Source: Epiperipatus broadwayi (Eukaryota > Onychophora > Udeonychophora > Euonychophora > Peripatidae). Taken from it: 64,000 nt of DNA. A program made the translations under genes and the position numbers. The stretch is from positions 6,476,821 through 6,540,820 of the forward strand of contig JAQFVV010006203.1 of the NCBI GenBank assembly GCA_028023455.1, written 5' to 3'. The notes under the pieces were generated by a model. It did not search any database, was not told where the DNA came from, and worked only from the letters and a program-made list of their open reading frames with translations. Of the stretch, positions 1 through 10,830 are shown piece by piece (positions within the stretch are counted from its first letter, which is position 1; every line of letters starts with the position of its first letter).

Positions 1-1074
1 TAAGCCGAATCATATGTTGTTATGATAGTAAAATTTAGTAAAAATAAGAAATTATTCTGCGATCCTTAAAAGTTACTTATAAAACAATAATTTTGTCTAA
101 AGTATAGTTTTAAAAGATGTGAGAAGAATGGAAGAAATGAAATAAAAAATAATATTAGAAATGTTGGAGGAAAGAGAATCAAAGAGGATCCTGATTAAGG
201 TTGGGATATTTTAGAAAATAAAATTATGAAGTTTGTGTGGGGGGGGGGGGAAAAAGAAGGTAAAAAAAATGTTGATGAATTAAAAAAAAAAAAAGATTTG
301 TAATGATTATTTAAAAAGTTGGAGAAGAGGATGTTCTGTGGAAAACTTGCTATTGGCAGCTAATTAGTGATGATGATCAAAGTTACTTATGAGTTGGGCT
401 ATGAAATAAATAAAACGATTGTTGTTTCTTTTGTTTATGTGTAAGATTTTATATTAAGAATGAAATATTGCATTAGGTTTCTGAAATTTTTAACATATTG
501 TTGCCATGGCTACATTGATATGATTCAGAATTGTAAGCAGTGATTCAATGTTAGTTCTTTGTGAACTTTTTTAATTGCATCATTTTTAGTTGAATGGTGA
601 ATTATTATTATCAATTGTGTTTTGTCCAAATTTTTTATGAAAACGCGAATAAAAGTAACAATGAAAATTTAATTAAGTTGTAAATTAATTTGTCTGCAAA
701 TATTTTCGCCGTTAATAAAAAAAAAAAAAAAGAGAGAAAAACTTACATACAAATAATATACTATACACATATATGTATGAGTTAGAAACTTAATTAATTA
801 ATTATGAAACTATTGCTAATCAATTGACCAGCAGTAATGTAAGCTTTTGTTTAGCGTCACTCGCCTTCTGTAATTTTTCCTGGTCTATAATTTATTAAAA
901 TTAAGTTTCGAAAATAATATTCAGTAAATAAAAATAATAATTTTCTCTTAATTTTATTCTGTTACTGATAGGACATGTATGAATCATTCATGTCCAGGTA
1001 GGAAGAGTTCAAATACATATAGAAGTAACCACTATATTGGGTGTGAGTTAATTTATGATAATAGCAAGGAAAGT
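1..1074. other. AT-rich DNA without a recognisable gene
   Basis: No reading frame with family resemblance is seen on either strand. The stretch contains a G homopolymer near 239-250 and several A-runs, for example near 719-732. It ends where a LINE 3' coding fossil becomes readable. Confidence 0.6.
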
Positions 1075-1083
1075 AGCTTACTG

Positions 1084-1391
1084 TTTAAGGTTCGAACAGG
1101 ATCGTTAGCAACAAGGGAATATATATACATAAATTGAAAAATATGGGTGATTTAGTCTGCAAGTTATGTAAGGGTGGCGTAGAAAATATTAGGCATAATT
1201 GAATGTAAATGCCTACAAGCAGAAAGGGTGCAAGTAATAAAATTGTTAGAGAATAAATATAAACAAAGTGATTATATAAAAAGTGGGTTATTGTTTTTTA
1301 TGCTTGGTTTGGGAAAATATGAGAGGGATTTAGATATAAAGGCCATCGAGTTGTCAAAGATTATGTTGTGGAAATGGGATAGAAAAAGATA
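1084..1391 (+). pseudogene. Non-LTR retrotransposon (LINE) C-terminal zinc-knuckle fossil
   Basis: This is the C-terminal end of a LINE reverse transcriptase polyprotein. A stretch reading KVRTGSLATREY (from about 1087) is followed, after a frame change, by a Cys-X2-Cys pair (Cys codons at 1158 and 1167), a His codon at 1194 and then a Glu-Cys-Lys-Cys stretch. That is the CCHC-type knuckle usually found downstream of the RT domain in LINE clades such as Jockey. The frame then stays open with lysine-rich sequence to a stop at about 1390. Frameshifts lie before and inside the knuckle, so the gene is dead. No RT domain lies upstream, so the copy is 5'-truncated. The clade is not certain; the LINE identity is moderately sure. 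Confidence 0.5.
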
Positions 1392-2134
1392 GAGAAGAAT
1401 GTGGGAAAAACTTAGGGTGGGGAATGGAAAAGGGAAGTAAGGATGCTAACAGGTTTCTATGGGCATAGTGGCTGAGAGATTATCTAGCTGCAGTCTTTTA
1501 TATAATTCAATCAAATGATTTAAAAGTCACTCATAAGTTTTGAACTCAAAACAATTTACCTATTTAGCATTGATGTAACTAGAAGTTTTCGGGCATTTGT
1601 GCAAAATTTCAGAAATGCCCTTTTTATTACTTATTATATATATCTTAATAGTTTTATTATCATTCTTTAATTTAATGAATGACAGTTAAAGGGGCCATAT
1701 GAACCAAGAGCTCATATGATTTGATTGGTTTGCTTCACTATAGTGTTGTCTACTTTTATAGATTTGATTCTTGGTTGGCAATTGTCAGACATATATAACT
1801 TGATAAGTAAAATTGATTGGTTTTTAAACTTAAAGGATGAACTCTTTCAAGTTATTTACTTGAGTAATGTAAAATATATATATATGCAATACGTAAGTGT
1901 TCTTGACTCAGGAAAGCCAACAACAATAAACGGCTCTAGAACAGAATGATGGAGTAGATATTACTAGAGAAGTCAGTGATGCATTGTTTAACATATAGAT
2001 TATTTATGAATCAGTTCAGATAAAATACACAAAATTTTAAAAATTACTTCTGTTTTGAAGCTGTACACACAACAAAAATATAAGAAAAAATTTGAAGGAA
2101 TTGCAATTATATTTTTTTACTTGTAGTTATATAT
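1392..2134. other. AT-rich DNA, nothing recognised
   Basis: An open frame of 74 codons at 1725-1949 shows no family resemblance and has a composition expected of random AT-rich sequence. Nothing else is supported here. Confidence 0.5.
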
Positions 2135-2717
2135 TGGACTATTTTCATCATCTAATTGAGTAGTTAAATGTTTATAGAAAAATTGAAACTTTATTTATGC
2201 TTTTTAAATACAGTCAATTGTTAGTAATAACACAGATTAGTATGGAATACAATGTTTTGTGAGATATTATTTTCTTCTTTAGGTGTTGCTGGTTTGACCA
2301 ATTAAGACATGGGAATTTAACCAGTGACTTTTATCATACCACTCCAGCAAAAACATTAAAAAATCATACAATGTAGATGTATAAAATAATAGACCAAAGA
2401 TCTATCAATGAATTTAATTTTAATTGGAAAATACAAAAATATTGAACAAAGAGAAAAAGCAAGAAAAATGCATAACAATGGCAAATAACTCCATTATTCA
2501 ATTTAATGTGATAAACATAAGGCCACTTGTTTAGTTTCAATAGTGCCAACAAAATCTGAAGAAGAGAGAAGATTGATACCATTTAATTCAATGTTTCCAT
2601 ACTAACCTGTGTGATTTTTTTAAATTAAGAGTTAAATGTATTTAGAAAAGTATAAACAAAGTTGGAATTTTTCTAAAAAACTATTAATAATTGGAATTAG
2701 ATAATGAAAACAGTCCA
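2135..2717. repeat. Degenerate foldback element
   Basis: Two arms of about 120-130 bp are imperfect inverted copies of each other: 2135-2254 begins with TGGACTATTTTCATCATCT, and 2588-2717 ends with the complement (ATAATGAAAACAGTCCA). The spacer is about 330 bp. Interior blocks such as CACAGATTAGTATGGAA match CCATACTAACCTGTGTG on the other arm. It looks like an old non-autonomous inverted-repeat element. No coding potential was seen in the spacer. Confidence 0.6.
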
Positions 2718-3654
2718 AAAACAAAATGTCACCATCACAAATCTTTAGACAATCAGTGTATATTTATACATTAATATAATTCATTTTCTGATGTTAAGTG
2801 AATCAAATATAAAAGATAATGAAATTAATTTACATAATATTATCTTATATATAAAATCACTAAATGTTTGTCTGTAACACTGTCATGTGATATTCAAATT
2901 AAACATGTCTTTATTAGAGGGTGTATTTTTCAAGGAAAAATATATTATTTGTTCTACCATTAATAAACCATATTTTTTTTACAAAGCATTTTATGCAAAG
3001 GGAGTAATTCCTTCCTTCCATAGGCTAAGTTCATTTTCAAACAAGTAATTCTGCAAAGCAAAAAAAAAATTGTTAAAGCAACCAATTAAAAAAGGATCAG
3101 GTACATTTCTGGATTTTTAAAGAATATAGTATTTTACAAAAGACATATGGGATAAAACTTTTTGAAAGAAAAATTACTTGGAAAAAAATCAGTACATGTG
3201 CTTTTAACTAAAGTATAGAACTGAATAATTATAGTACTTAAGTCACGATGAAAACATGATTACAATACATAAACTCATGTTTGAAATATGATATTTAGTA
3301 AGGGGAAAAAATAGATGCTATAGTACCGTATTTACATTTAGTTTTGATTAGAGTATATCTGAAGTCATGTAGTTTGATATCATAGTTCATGGTTCCACAG
3401 TAATATCATGCATGATTGAATTCTTTCACAAAAGTGACAGCTTTTTCATAGGCCAGATACATTTCTGGTAAAGTAATAATTGCAGAAAAGTAGAAGTATA
3501 CAATTTTTTACTATAGAAAATATTTTTATTTTATTAAATTTGATAGCTTTTGAATTGAATAATAAATATTTATGCTACCACAATACCCACGTCACCAAAT
3601 AATGATTAGAGAATGTAATCAAAATTGTAATTAAAAATTTTAAAAAAATAAAAA
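2718..3654. other. AT-rich DNA with one MITE-end remnant
   Basis: No gene is seen. Around 2996-3035 the sequence GCAAAGGGAGTAATTCC followed by a degenerate TCCATAGGCTAAG resembles one terminus of the palindromic element at 8179-8374. It is probably a lone decayed end of that family. Confidence 0.4.
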
Positions 3655-4031
3655 TAAAACAGGCAATACTCTCCATACAGTAGTGCCACTCAGTGCCAAC
3701 CAGAGTAATCAATGGATTCCAGAAGGCTTGTGCATAAAATCCCTATCTAGTGCCTACTCATCCAATATTTCCAGATGAGTTTCTGGCTTGTGTCCTTCGT
3801 CAGTGAGGCGTTTTGGATCTGAGAGCACTGCACCCAGATCTTAGGATCTAATGCAACCCTTCAGCAGCCACCTTTTATCTCTACTTAACTACAAAACTAT
3901 ACACAAGCCTTCTGGCAACGATTGATTACTCTGGTTGGCACTGAGTGTCACTACTGTATAAAGAGTTTTGCCTGTTTTAATAACAGTAATGTGCTAGCAT
4001 AAAAAATGGTGATCATGTGATGTTTAGTGGT
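3655..4031. mobile_element. Foldback element F1, copy 1
   Basis: The left arm starts AGGCAATACTCTCCATAC and the right arm ends with the complement around GTATAAAGAGTTTTGCCTG, extending to an outer block near 4003-4031 (GGTGATCATGTGATGTTTAG). The arms read through a conserved core that includes AGTGCCTACTCATCCAATAT and TTTCTGGCTTGTGTCCTTCG. The middle carries a 'gagagcactgcacc / gatcttaggat' segment that is missing or shortened in other copies. No protein is encoded. At least six related copies exist in this window (5.1, 5.9, 6.9, 30.5, 33.5 and 33.9 kb), so this is a real dispersed family, not a chance hairpin. Confidence 0.8.
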
Positions 4032-4399
4032 TTAAAAAAAGTAACAATGGCATATTGTTAAATGATATGAATACTGATTTTGGATAAAATTCTAAAACTA
4101 TTAAAGATTATATAGATGCACTGTCAAATGAAAACTTTAATAATGGAAGAAATTATAACGAATAAAATGATTTCTTCATGTCTTGACCATATTAACACAA
4201 ACCTAATAAAAAATAATATTTTCACAGCAGTTATTTAAAAAACGATTGATGGTAATTATTTTACATTTCTATTTGTACAAAATAAAATACAACATAGTAA
4301 AATTGCATTAGAAATTAGACAACAATAAATTAATATTTAATAAAATACCGATTAGAAATTTTTTATAAGACATTGAATAGAATGCAATAAATAAAATGA

Positions 4400-5110
4400 A
4401 CGACACTATTAAATAACAGGTAAGATTTATAAATACATACAAAAAAAATTTTAAAAAATCATTAAGATTAAATAATAATAATAATCCATATGCAAATGCA
4501 TATTGGATAAATAAAAAATGCTAAAAATAAGTTATGAAAAAAAATGTATATATATAAAATAGTCATTTATTTCTTGATTATAAAATTTGGAAAAAATAAA
4601 AAATAAATGAAATATTCAATTTTTTCAGCAAGTTTAAATCAAGAAGAATTATATAAATAAATAATATAGAGGAAATATAAGCGATGAACTAAATAAAATC
4701 AGAATAATAGATATAAAGAATAATGTTGATATTCTGTCAAAAATTATAATCTATATAATCAATAAAATAGTGCATATAGGTACATTTTTTACATTATTAA
4801 ATTCACCTATAATGAGACTATTTTTTATGTCTGGTCAAAAAAATAATTTTGATAATTATAAAGCTATATCTATGCTTCTTACAATTGTTAAATAATTAAA
4901 AAATTATATTTCTAAAATAATTAATAAAAATTTAAAATGAAAAACATTTTTTTAAATAAGAAGGAAGTAATATTATTTTATTAAAAAAAAAATTTAGACA
5001 TAAAATAAACAATATAAGACTTTTAATGTTATTGAGCATTTATGATTAATTAATGGTATCAACATTTGTTATAACAGATATATTACTCATCATATTCAAA
5101 AATTATTTAA
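4400..5110 (+). pseudogene. LINE reverse transcriptase, N-terminal half (broken)
   Basis: This is a decayed RT fingers region of a Jockey/CR1-like non-LTR retrotransposon. The best landmark is at 4854-4871, reading N-Y-K-A-I-S, the equivalent of the widely conserved NYRPIS motif. It is preceded by KNNVDILSKIIIYIINKI-type sequence (from about 4715) matching the usual 'D.IP.K.LK..I..I..' segment, and followed by LLTIVK. The frame is interrupted by stops from about 4895 onward. The catalytic half lies at 5500-5850 on the other side of an inserted foldback element (F1 copy 2), so the two pieces are one former gene. Confidence 0.55.
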
Positions 5111-5123
5111 ATAGTAGATATGC

Positions 5124-5489
5124 TGGAACTCCATACAGTAGTGCCACTCAGTGCAAGCCAGAGTATTCAATGGATGCAGGAAGGTTTGTGTTTAAAATCT
5201 CTATTTAGTGCCTACTCATTCAATATTCTGAGACTAGTTTCTAGATTGTGGCTTTCATCAATGAGGAGCCTTGAATCTGAAAGCACTGCATCTAGATTTT
5301 AGGATCTAATGCAACCCTCCAAATTAGTCTGGAGATATTGTATGAGTAGGCACTAGATAGGGATTTTATGCACATACCTCCCTGCATCCATGATTACTCT
5401 GGTTTTCACTGAGTGGCGCTACTGTATGGAGAGTTTTGCCTCTGTGAAAAACAGCTTGTGTAAGCATAAAGAATGGTGATCATGTGATA
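5124..5489. mobile_element. Foldback element F1, copy 2, inserted in a LINE RT
   Basis: The left arm begins CTCCATACAGTAGTGCCACT and the right arm ends with its complement near AGTGGCGCTACTGTATGGAG, plus the outer block GGTGATCATGTGAT at about 5476-5489. It separates the N-terminal (4400-5110) and catalytic (5500-5850) parts of a LINE reverse transcriptase, so it inserted after the LINE. The open frame at 5120-5302 is a by-product of the arm sequence. Confidence 0.8.
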
Positions 5490-5499
5490 GGAAAAATTA

Positions 5500-5850
5500 T
5501 GTGGATTTTTTTCAAAGTTTTATACTTAGTATATTACTTTTATTATTTTTTATAAATGATTTGAGAAATATTAATATTAAATGATCAATTTTTCAATATG
5601 CTGATGACACTATAGAATTACAATATTGACACTGCAGTTAAAATTGTCAAAACAGCTTTAACAAAATTGTCCATTGGTGCTTAGACATATCTATATAAAT
5701 GGAGGGTTAATATATTCTCCTTATTGTGGAGTATAAAAATATCAATATATATTTATGTTTCCCTTTGCATATATAACAAAATATAGTGTGTAATACCAAT
5801 AATAATAAATATAAAAAAATAGAACTGATAAAGTGTGTTGGATATCTTCG
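5500..5850 (+). pseudogene. LINE reverse transcriptase, catalytic half (broken)
   Basis: The palm region of the same LINE RT continues here. A degenerate 'PQGSILGPLLF'-like block (reading FQSFILSILLLLFFINDL from about 5508) is followed by Y-A-D-D at 5597-5608, the catalytic YXDD box with both aspartates retained. Further on come W-C-L-D, a V-N-I-F stretch and a V-G-Y-L-R-M block corresponding to the KYLG motif of LINE RTs. Stops and at least one frameshift make it non-functional. Its N-terminal half is at 4400-5110. Confidence 0.6.
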
Positions 5851-5937
5851 AATGATAGATTTTTAAAAATGTTTTGGGAATGTCACATTAACATGCTTCA
5901 ATATCACATGATCACTATCTCATACTAGCACATAATT

Positions 5938-6244
5938 GTTATTAAACAATTCAAAACAAAGCAAAACTCTCCATACAGTAGTGCCATCTTGTGCCAATAA
6001 GAGCAATCAATGGATGCCAAAAAATCCCTATCTAGTGCCTACTCATCCAATATCCCCAGACTAGTTTCTGGCTCCTCACTGACGAAGGCCACAAGCCAGA
6101 AACTAGTCTGGGGATATTGGATGAGTAAGCACTAGATAGGGATTTTATGCGCAAGCCTTCTGGCATCCACTGATTGCTCTTGTTGGCACAAGATGGCACT
6201 ACTGTATGGAGGGTTTTGCTTTGTTTTGAATTGTTTAATAACAT
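5938..6244. mobile_element. Foldback element F1, copy 3 (best preserved palindrome)
   Basis: The termini are nearly perfect inverted repeats: 5938-5975 (TTGTTATTAAACAATTCAAA...) and 6206-6243. The arms remain highly complementary towards the centre, where the left-arm core is shortened. The right arm carries ACTGACGA, then a GGCC/CACAAGCC hairpin, then GAAACTAGT at about 6077-6112. A block resembling the family's outer end (ATCACATGATCACTATCTC) sits at about 5905-5924, just outside. The 70-codon open frame on the minus strand is non-genic. Confidence 0.85.
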
Positions 6245-6931
6245 TCTTCAATGTTTTATTCTAATCAACTGAATGTTATTGTTACTATATATAAATCTTT
6301 TTGTGAATTTTTATTCAGATATGGAATAATAGCTTAGTCACACCAGCAGTTTTAATATTAAAGACTAATAATGTTAATGCAAAAAAATTTTAAAAAATAA
6401 TAAAATACTTTATTTAATAAAAGAAAATTATATTTATAAAAAAAAATTGTTTAAAAAAATATTTTATTATTTGATGAACTTCTGAATATATAATTATAGA
6501 AAAAAAATTTTGACAATATTTTTAAAAAGTCTGGTAAAATAGTTTTAAATATCTGTTTAGTAGATTCATATACATAGTTGCAATGTATTAGAATAAATAT
6601 GGGAATACAAAAAGATATCACGATGCTTCTAAATTATTTAACAATTTATTTAATAAATTAAAAAAACTTACAACATTATTGGAAAAAGTTAAAAAATCAA
6701 ATTAAGAAGCATATTAAAAAACAAATAATAACTTAAAATATATCAATAATGTATATAAATATAGAATTGATGAATTCAATATTTCATTGTGTATATTAAC
6801 ATATTATTGTACCTTTTTTGTTACTGTTATTTTTAGCTTATTTTGTATTATATTTAAAATCAAAGACTTATACATTAATTTAAATACCTATAAACATTAC
6901 ATGATTACCCTTTCTTATAACTGTTATTAAA
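6245..6931. other. AT-rich DNA, nothing recognised
   Basis: It may include decayed 3' parts of the LINE seen at 4.4-5.85 kb, but no motif can be pointed to. The outer end of the next F1 copy, resembling ACATTACATGATTACCCTTT, appears near 6895. Confidence 0.4.
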
Positions 6932-7291
6932 ACAGGCAAAACTTTCTATATGTATTGCCACTCAATGCAAGCCAGAGTAATCAATGGATGCCAGAAGGTT
7001 TCTGCATAAAATACCCATCTAGTGCCTACTCAATCAATATTTCCAGACTAGTTTCTGGCTTGCGATCTTCATCAGTGAAGAGTCTTGGATCTGAGAGCAG
7101 ATCTTAGATCTAGGTGCAGTGCTGTCAGATCCAAGGCTCCTCATTTATGAAGGCCACAAGCCAGAAACTAGTGTAGGGATATTGGATGAGTAGGCACTAG
7201 ATGGAGATTTTATGCACAAGCCTTCTGGAATCTATTGATTACTCTGGCTTGCATTGAGTGGCAATACATATAGAGAGTTTTGCTTGTTTTT
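6932..7291. mobile_element. Foldback element F1, copy 4
   Basis: Left arm 6932-7060 (AGGCAAAACTTTCTATATG...) and right arm ending at 7291 (CATATAGAGAGTTTTGC) are inverted copies. Both arms keep the AGTGCCTACTCA core and the fixed ACTAGTTTCTGGCTTG block. The tips carry a shared substitution (CTATATGTATTGCC in place of CCATACAGTAGTGCC). Copy 33,462 has similar tips (CTATACATATTGTC), which suggests a subfamily. Confidence 0.8.
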
Positions 7292-7294
7292 AAT

Positions 7295-8178
7295 TTAAAT
7301 ATCTTTTGCATGGAGTGAAAATTTCATAAACACCTTATTATTTAAACTCTTAAGTGCATTTTTAGTGCAGAGCATTTTTGTCAAAAGACAAACATAAAAA
7401 AAAACCCAATATGTCAGATTATTGTACTGCAGAAAGGAATATGATTTAAATTTTAATTTATTCACTCCAAGTGGCACTTAATTGTATAATGTTGAATTTT
7501 TTGTCCATCAAAAGCATAACTCTAATCTATCATTCTGTTTACTGCAATCTATACTTATATTCTTGAAATGATAAACATGCCCATATTTTCATTTATGCTT
7601 CAGTAATATGAATAATATTGTAGGTTTTTTTCACCCAACACATAATTACACATGCTACTTTACCATTGTTTGTTTTTGATTTTTCATGGTTAATATATGG
7701 ACATCATGAACTTCCATTTAATCATATACACAGTTTGTGGATGCTTTTTAAATCAAGCCTATTATTTATGTTATTTATTAATTGACTGAAAGTGATCAAG
7801 AAATTAAGACTTAAGTTTTTTATGTAGTATTTTTCTACTATTATTAAAAGTATATATGGGTGGTCATTGAAGATTTTTTTTTCAGATGTTTCACTATCAT
7901 CATCCTTTTCCCATTATTAAATATTTTAATATTCATTAATAATATATTTATATACTATTAAATCTGGGTAATACAGTTATCAATATTATCTTTTTTTATC
8001 AGCCCTAAATTTATTGTAAATTATTACAATTTAATTATGGAATTTAATTTGCTTTAAATTATTTAAATTGTATTTAGCTATTTTTCTTACATAAAATGTC
8101 AACTAAGGGTTAATGGAATACGAATAAAATTTTGTGCAAAATTTGTATAAACTTTAAATTAAACATAGCTCAATGTAT
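7295..8178. other. AT-rich DNA, nothing recognised
   Basis: Open frames here are short and without family resemblance. No promoter, RNA gene or repeat boundary can be supported. Confidence 0.5.
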
Positions 8179-8374
8179 ATGCAACCAAAGGGAGTAAATC
8201 AGCCTCCCTCAGGCTATGACTTAAAAGTACTGTACTCTAAATATTGTACAAAGAATCAAGAATTCTAAATGTTGAAGAAAGATTCAAGAATAGAATTCTT
8301 GATTCTTTGTTCAACATTTAAAGTGCTTTTAAGTCATAGCCTGGGAGAATGCGATTTACTCCCTTTGCTTTCAT
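8179..8374. mobile_element. Short palindromic MITE (about 190 bp)
   Basis: The terminal inverted repeats include a perfect 15 bp CAAAGGGAGTAAATC / GATTTACTCCCTTTG at 8186 and 8367, extendable outward by about 7 bp with two mismatches. Inner blocks are also inverted: AGGCTATGACTTAAAAG with CTTTTAAGTCATAGCCT, and AATCAAGAATTCT with AGAATTCTTGATT. The whole element can fold into one long hairpin. No coding capacity. No convincing target-site duplication is visible. A lone decayed end is present near 3.0 kb. Confidence 0.85.
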
Positions 8375-8600
8375 TTGTATAAATAAATTTATAATTAATA
8401 CAAGAATTGAACAACATATTAACAAATGTAATCATTTAGAAGTCAATCCTAATTTTTTAAATGCTGACAAAAAAAAAAAAGGATCTTGTATTTAACTTTA
8501 TTAATGTAAGTTTTATATGCATCAAAATTGTGCTTGATTTTATATATACAGTATAAAGAATTATTATATATATATATATAATACATCAAGATTATTATTT

Positions 8601-9053
8601 AACACTAGTCTATTAAGTAAATGAAATACTCTCAATCCAAAGCACAAGATAAAACTTTTTTAAAGCAAAGATCGGACTGATATTTCGTTTTTCACTTTGC
8701 CTTAATTTATATATAGAGGCAACGGCAAATCTTAAGCACTTTGGAGAGAAAGCATAGAGATTTTAAATCAATCATATTATTTGATTAAAGCTATATTTCA
8801 AATTGCTTTATATTATTTTAATTGACATTTATGAAAATTTTCCAATTTGCAGTTGTCAATACCAAATCAACTATATAGCTTTAATAAAGTAATATGATTG
8901 ATTTAAAATCTTCATGCTTTCTCTCCAACATGCTTAAGATTTACCTCTATATATAAATAGAGATAAAGAGAAGAGACAATTCTATCTTTTCTCTAAAAAA
9001 GTTTTTTTGTGCTTTGGATTGAGTGTATTTCATTTATGTAATAAACTAGTGTT
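8601..9053. mobile_element. 453-bp palindromic MITE
   Basis: The element starts AACACTAGT (8601) and ends ACTAGTGTT (9053). Its arms stay inverted over most of the length: GAAATACTCTCAATCCAAAGCAC on the left mirrors GTGCTTTGGATTGAGTGTATTTC on the right, and AGCATAGAGATTTTAAATCAATCATATTA mirrors a 3' block near 8887. The loop lies near 8825. The arms differ by small indels, for example TTTTTCACTTTGCC present on one side only. It is non-coding and is probably a foldback or MITE family. Confidence 0.85.
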
Positions 9054-9142
9054 GAAGTATTATTAATATTGATGTGTTATACAATAGTAATTGCAGAGAA
9101 GTTTACATTTATACAGAAAGAAGAAGATATATTTATTACAAG

Positions 9143-9192
9143 AAAGCTCCCAGAAATAATACTATGAATTCACAGAATATTAGAATTAACAT
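9143..9192 (+). repeat. PLE-type terminal fragment
   Basis: GCTCCCAGAAATAATACTATGAATTC is followed by an interrupted AATATTAGAATT. This is the same end sequence seen at the right end of the PLE composite (about 43,530-43,585) and, inverted, at 10,316-10,400. Only the outermost tip is preserved here. Confidence 0.6.
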
Positions 9193-9275
9193 TATATGTA
9201 TACTGTATATAATAATAATTAAAACAAGTTATAAATTTCATAACTTGCTTTTAAGCTTGCATTTTATGATCACTA

Positions 9276-10004
9276 GATGGAGCTTACCAATAACTCTAAA
9301 CAAGCTTTGTTTTCACAAATGCCAAAAGAGATAGAATTCAAAATCTCTATCATTATCGCCACTGCCAAACCAGCTGTTTTTGAGCTTATGGCTCATGTCA
9401 GTGGAGGGCTGGGAGTCTAGAAACTAGATCTAAAATACTATCTCAAAAGTCAGCATTTATAAAACATGTTTCTATCAATTTGAAAGCATGAACTTATCAA
9501 ACATGTAAATGTCTTCAAATCCAGCTTGACAAACAAGATAGCAGCTATATGGGTCTGAATTCAGCTCAGTTTCACCATATAGTAATAGCCTCTGCAATAT
9601 ATAGCACTGCAAAAACTTTCAAAGGCATACTCATAATAATTAAACCAAGTTATAAATTTTGAAGGTTTTTGCAATGCTATATATTGCAGAGGCTATTACT
9701 ATATGGAAAACTGAGCTGAATTCAGACCCATATAACTATCTAGTTTGTCAAGCTGGATTTGAAGACATTTACATGTCTGATAAGTTCATGCTTTCAAATT
9801 GATAGAAACATGCAATTTTATAAGTGCTGACTTTTCAGTTAGTATTTTAGATCTAGATTTTAGACTCCCAGCCCTCCAATGATGTGAGCCATAATCTTGA
9901 AACTGGTTGGTGTGAAGGTGGGGATAATGATAGAGATTTTGAATTCTATCTCTTTCAGCACTTATGAAAACAAAGCTTGTTTAGAGCTACTGGTAAGCTC
10001 CATA
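9276..10004. mobile_element. 729-bp palindrome (foldback family F2)
   Basis: Left arm 9276-9628 and right arm 9661-10004 are close inverted copies with a loop of only about 33 bp. Boundary: ATGGAGCTTACCA (left) and TGGTAAGCTCCAT (right). The loop (9633-9659, ATAATAATTAAACCAAGTTA...) repeats, almost exactly and in direct orientation, the sequence just outside the left arm (9213-9239). No protein motif; the open frame at 9897-10085 runs through the right arm and has no known resemblance. A decayed partial copy lies at 10,620-10,830. Confidence 0.85.
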
Positions 10005-10315
10005 TATATATATATAAACATTACAAGCATAAAGCAATTAACTTATTTAAGAGTTCTTTTAATATTAAGGGTAGATGGGAAGTGAATGGATTTGTGGGTA
10101 GTTTTTAATATTATATATATTGTGTAGTCTTTGTAGTTTTTTACACTTGAGAAGTCTGCTTGTAGCAGTGAAACCTTAGGTTGTGTTTTAATATTATTTT
10201 TATGCTGGTCTGGTTTAATTTTGGATTTGGGGTAGTTTCGATTATATATATATATATATATATATAACCATTAAAAAACAGTCAACACTTAGACAATCCC
10301 AATATATATAACAAT

Positions 10316-10605
10316 CAAGAATTTCATAATTCTAATATTCTCATAGATAAATGATGAATTCATAGTATTATTTCTGGAAGCTTCTGTGTAATAAAAATAT
10401 AATAGCTAAATAGCTGGTGTTTCAATGCAATAGCAAGTACTTTCCTCAGAGTTTCTTTTTTTCTCAAATCATAAGAATGTGGCGAAATCACTATTTTTTT
10501 TCTTTTGTTAGCTTCTCATCATTCTCAAATTCTATTGGTTGAAAAGTTTTAAAAAATATTTTATTCTCCAATAGCTTTTTCCAAATATTGTTAATTTTCT
10601 TATAT
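10316..10605 (-). pseudogene. Penelope-like element, C-terminal coding end plus terminus
   Basis: Read on the minus strand, about 10,500-10,600 encodes the last residues of the PLE open reading frame (IWKKLLENKIFF, QPIEFEN), matching the plus-strand copy at about 43,300-43,400. The rest is the 3' untranslated part and terminal sequence (AGTATTATTTCTGGAAGCTT, starting near 10,358) shared with 32.3, 41.1 and 43.5 kb. The endonuclease and RT are missing. A (TA)n tract flanks it at 10,244-10,266. Confidence 0.65.
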
Positions 10606-10619
10606 ATATAAACCTATTA

Positions 10620-10830
10620 ATATATGGTGTGTTGGATTTGAAGACATGGTTGTCTGAAAATTTTAGATTTTCTACTTAATAGTTAATCATTAGATAAAGT
10701 GCTGGGCATATTCCAGTACCTCACTGAGGAATGCCAAGAGCACAACATTGGTCTGAGGAAAGGGATATTGTAAAAAGCTTGTTAAGAGCTATTGGCATGC
10801 TCATTATATAACATTTGTAATACAAGCTTA
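10620..10830. repeat. Partial, decayed copy of foldback family F2
   Basis: GTTGGATTTGAAGACATGG and AAGCTTGTTAAGAGCTATTGG correspond to internal and terminal blocks of the 9276-10004 palindrome (GCTGGATTTGAAGACATTT and AAGCTTGTTTAGAGCTACTGG). The piece keeps CTCACTGAGGA and a downstream ACAACATTGGT at about 10,721-10,757. Confidence 0.5.

Noticed and set aside
6077-6145. A functional hammerhead ribozyme in foldback family F1
   Set aside because: CTGACGA, a short stem II and GAAAC are present, and CTAGT/ACTAG could form stem III, but the base after stem III is A instead of the required U and stem I cannot be closed. Kept only as a shared-motif observation.
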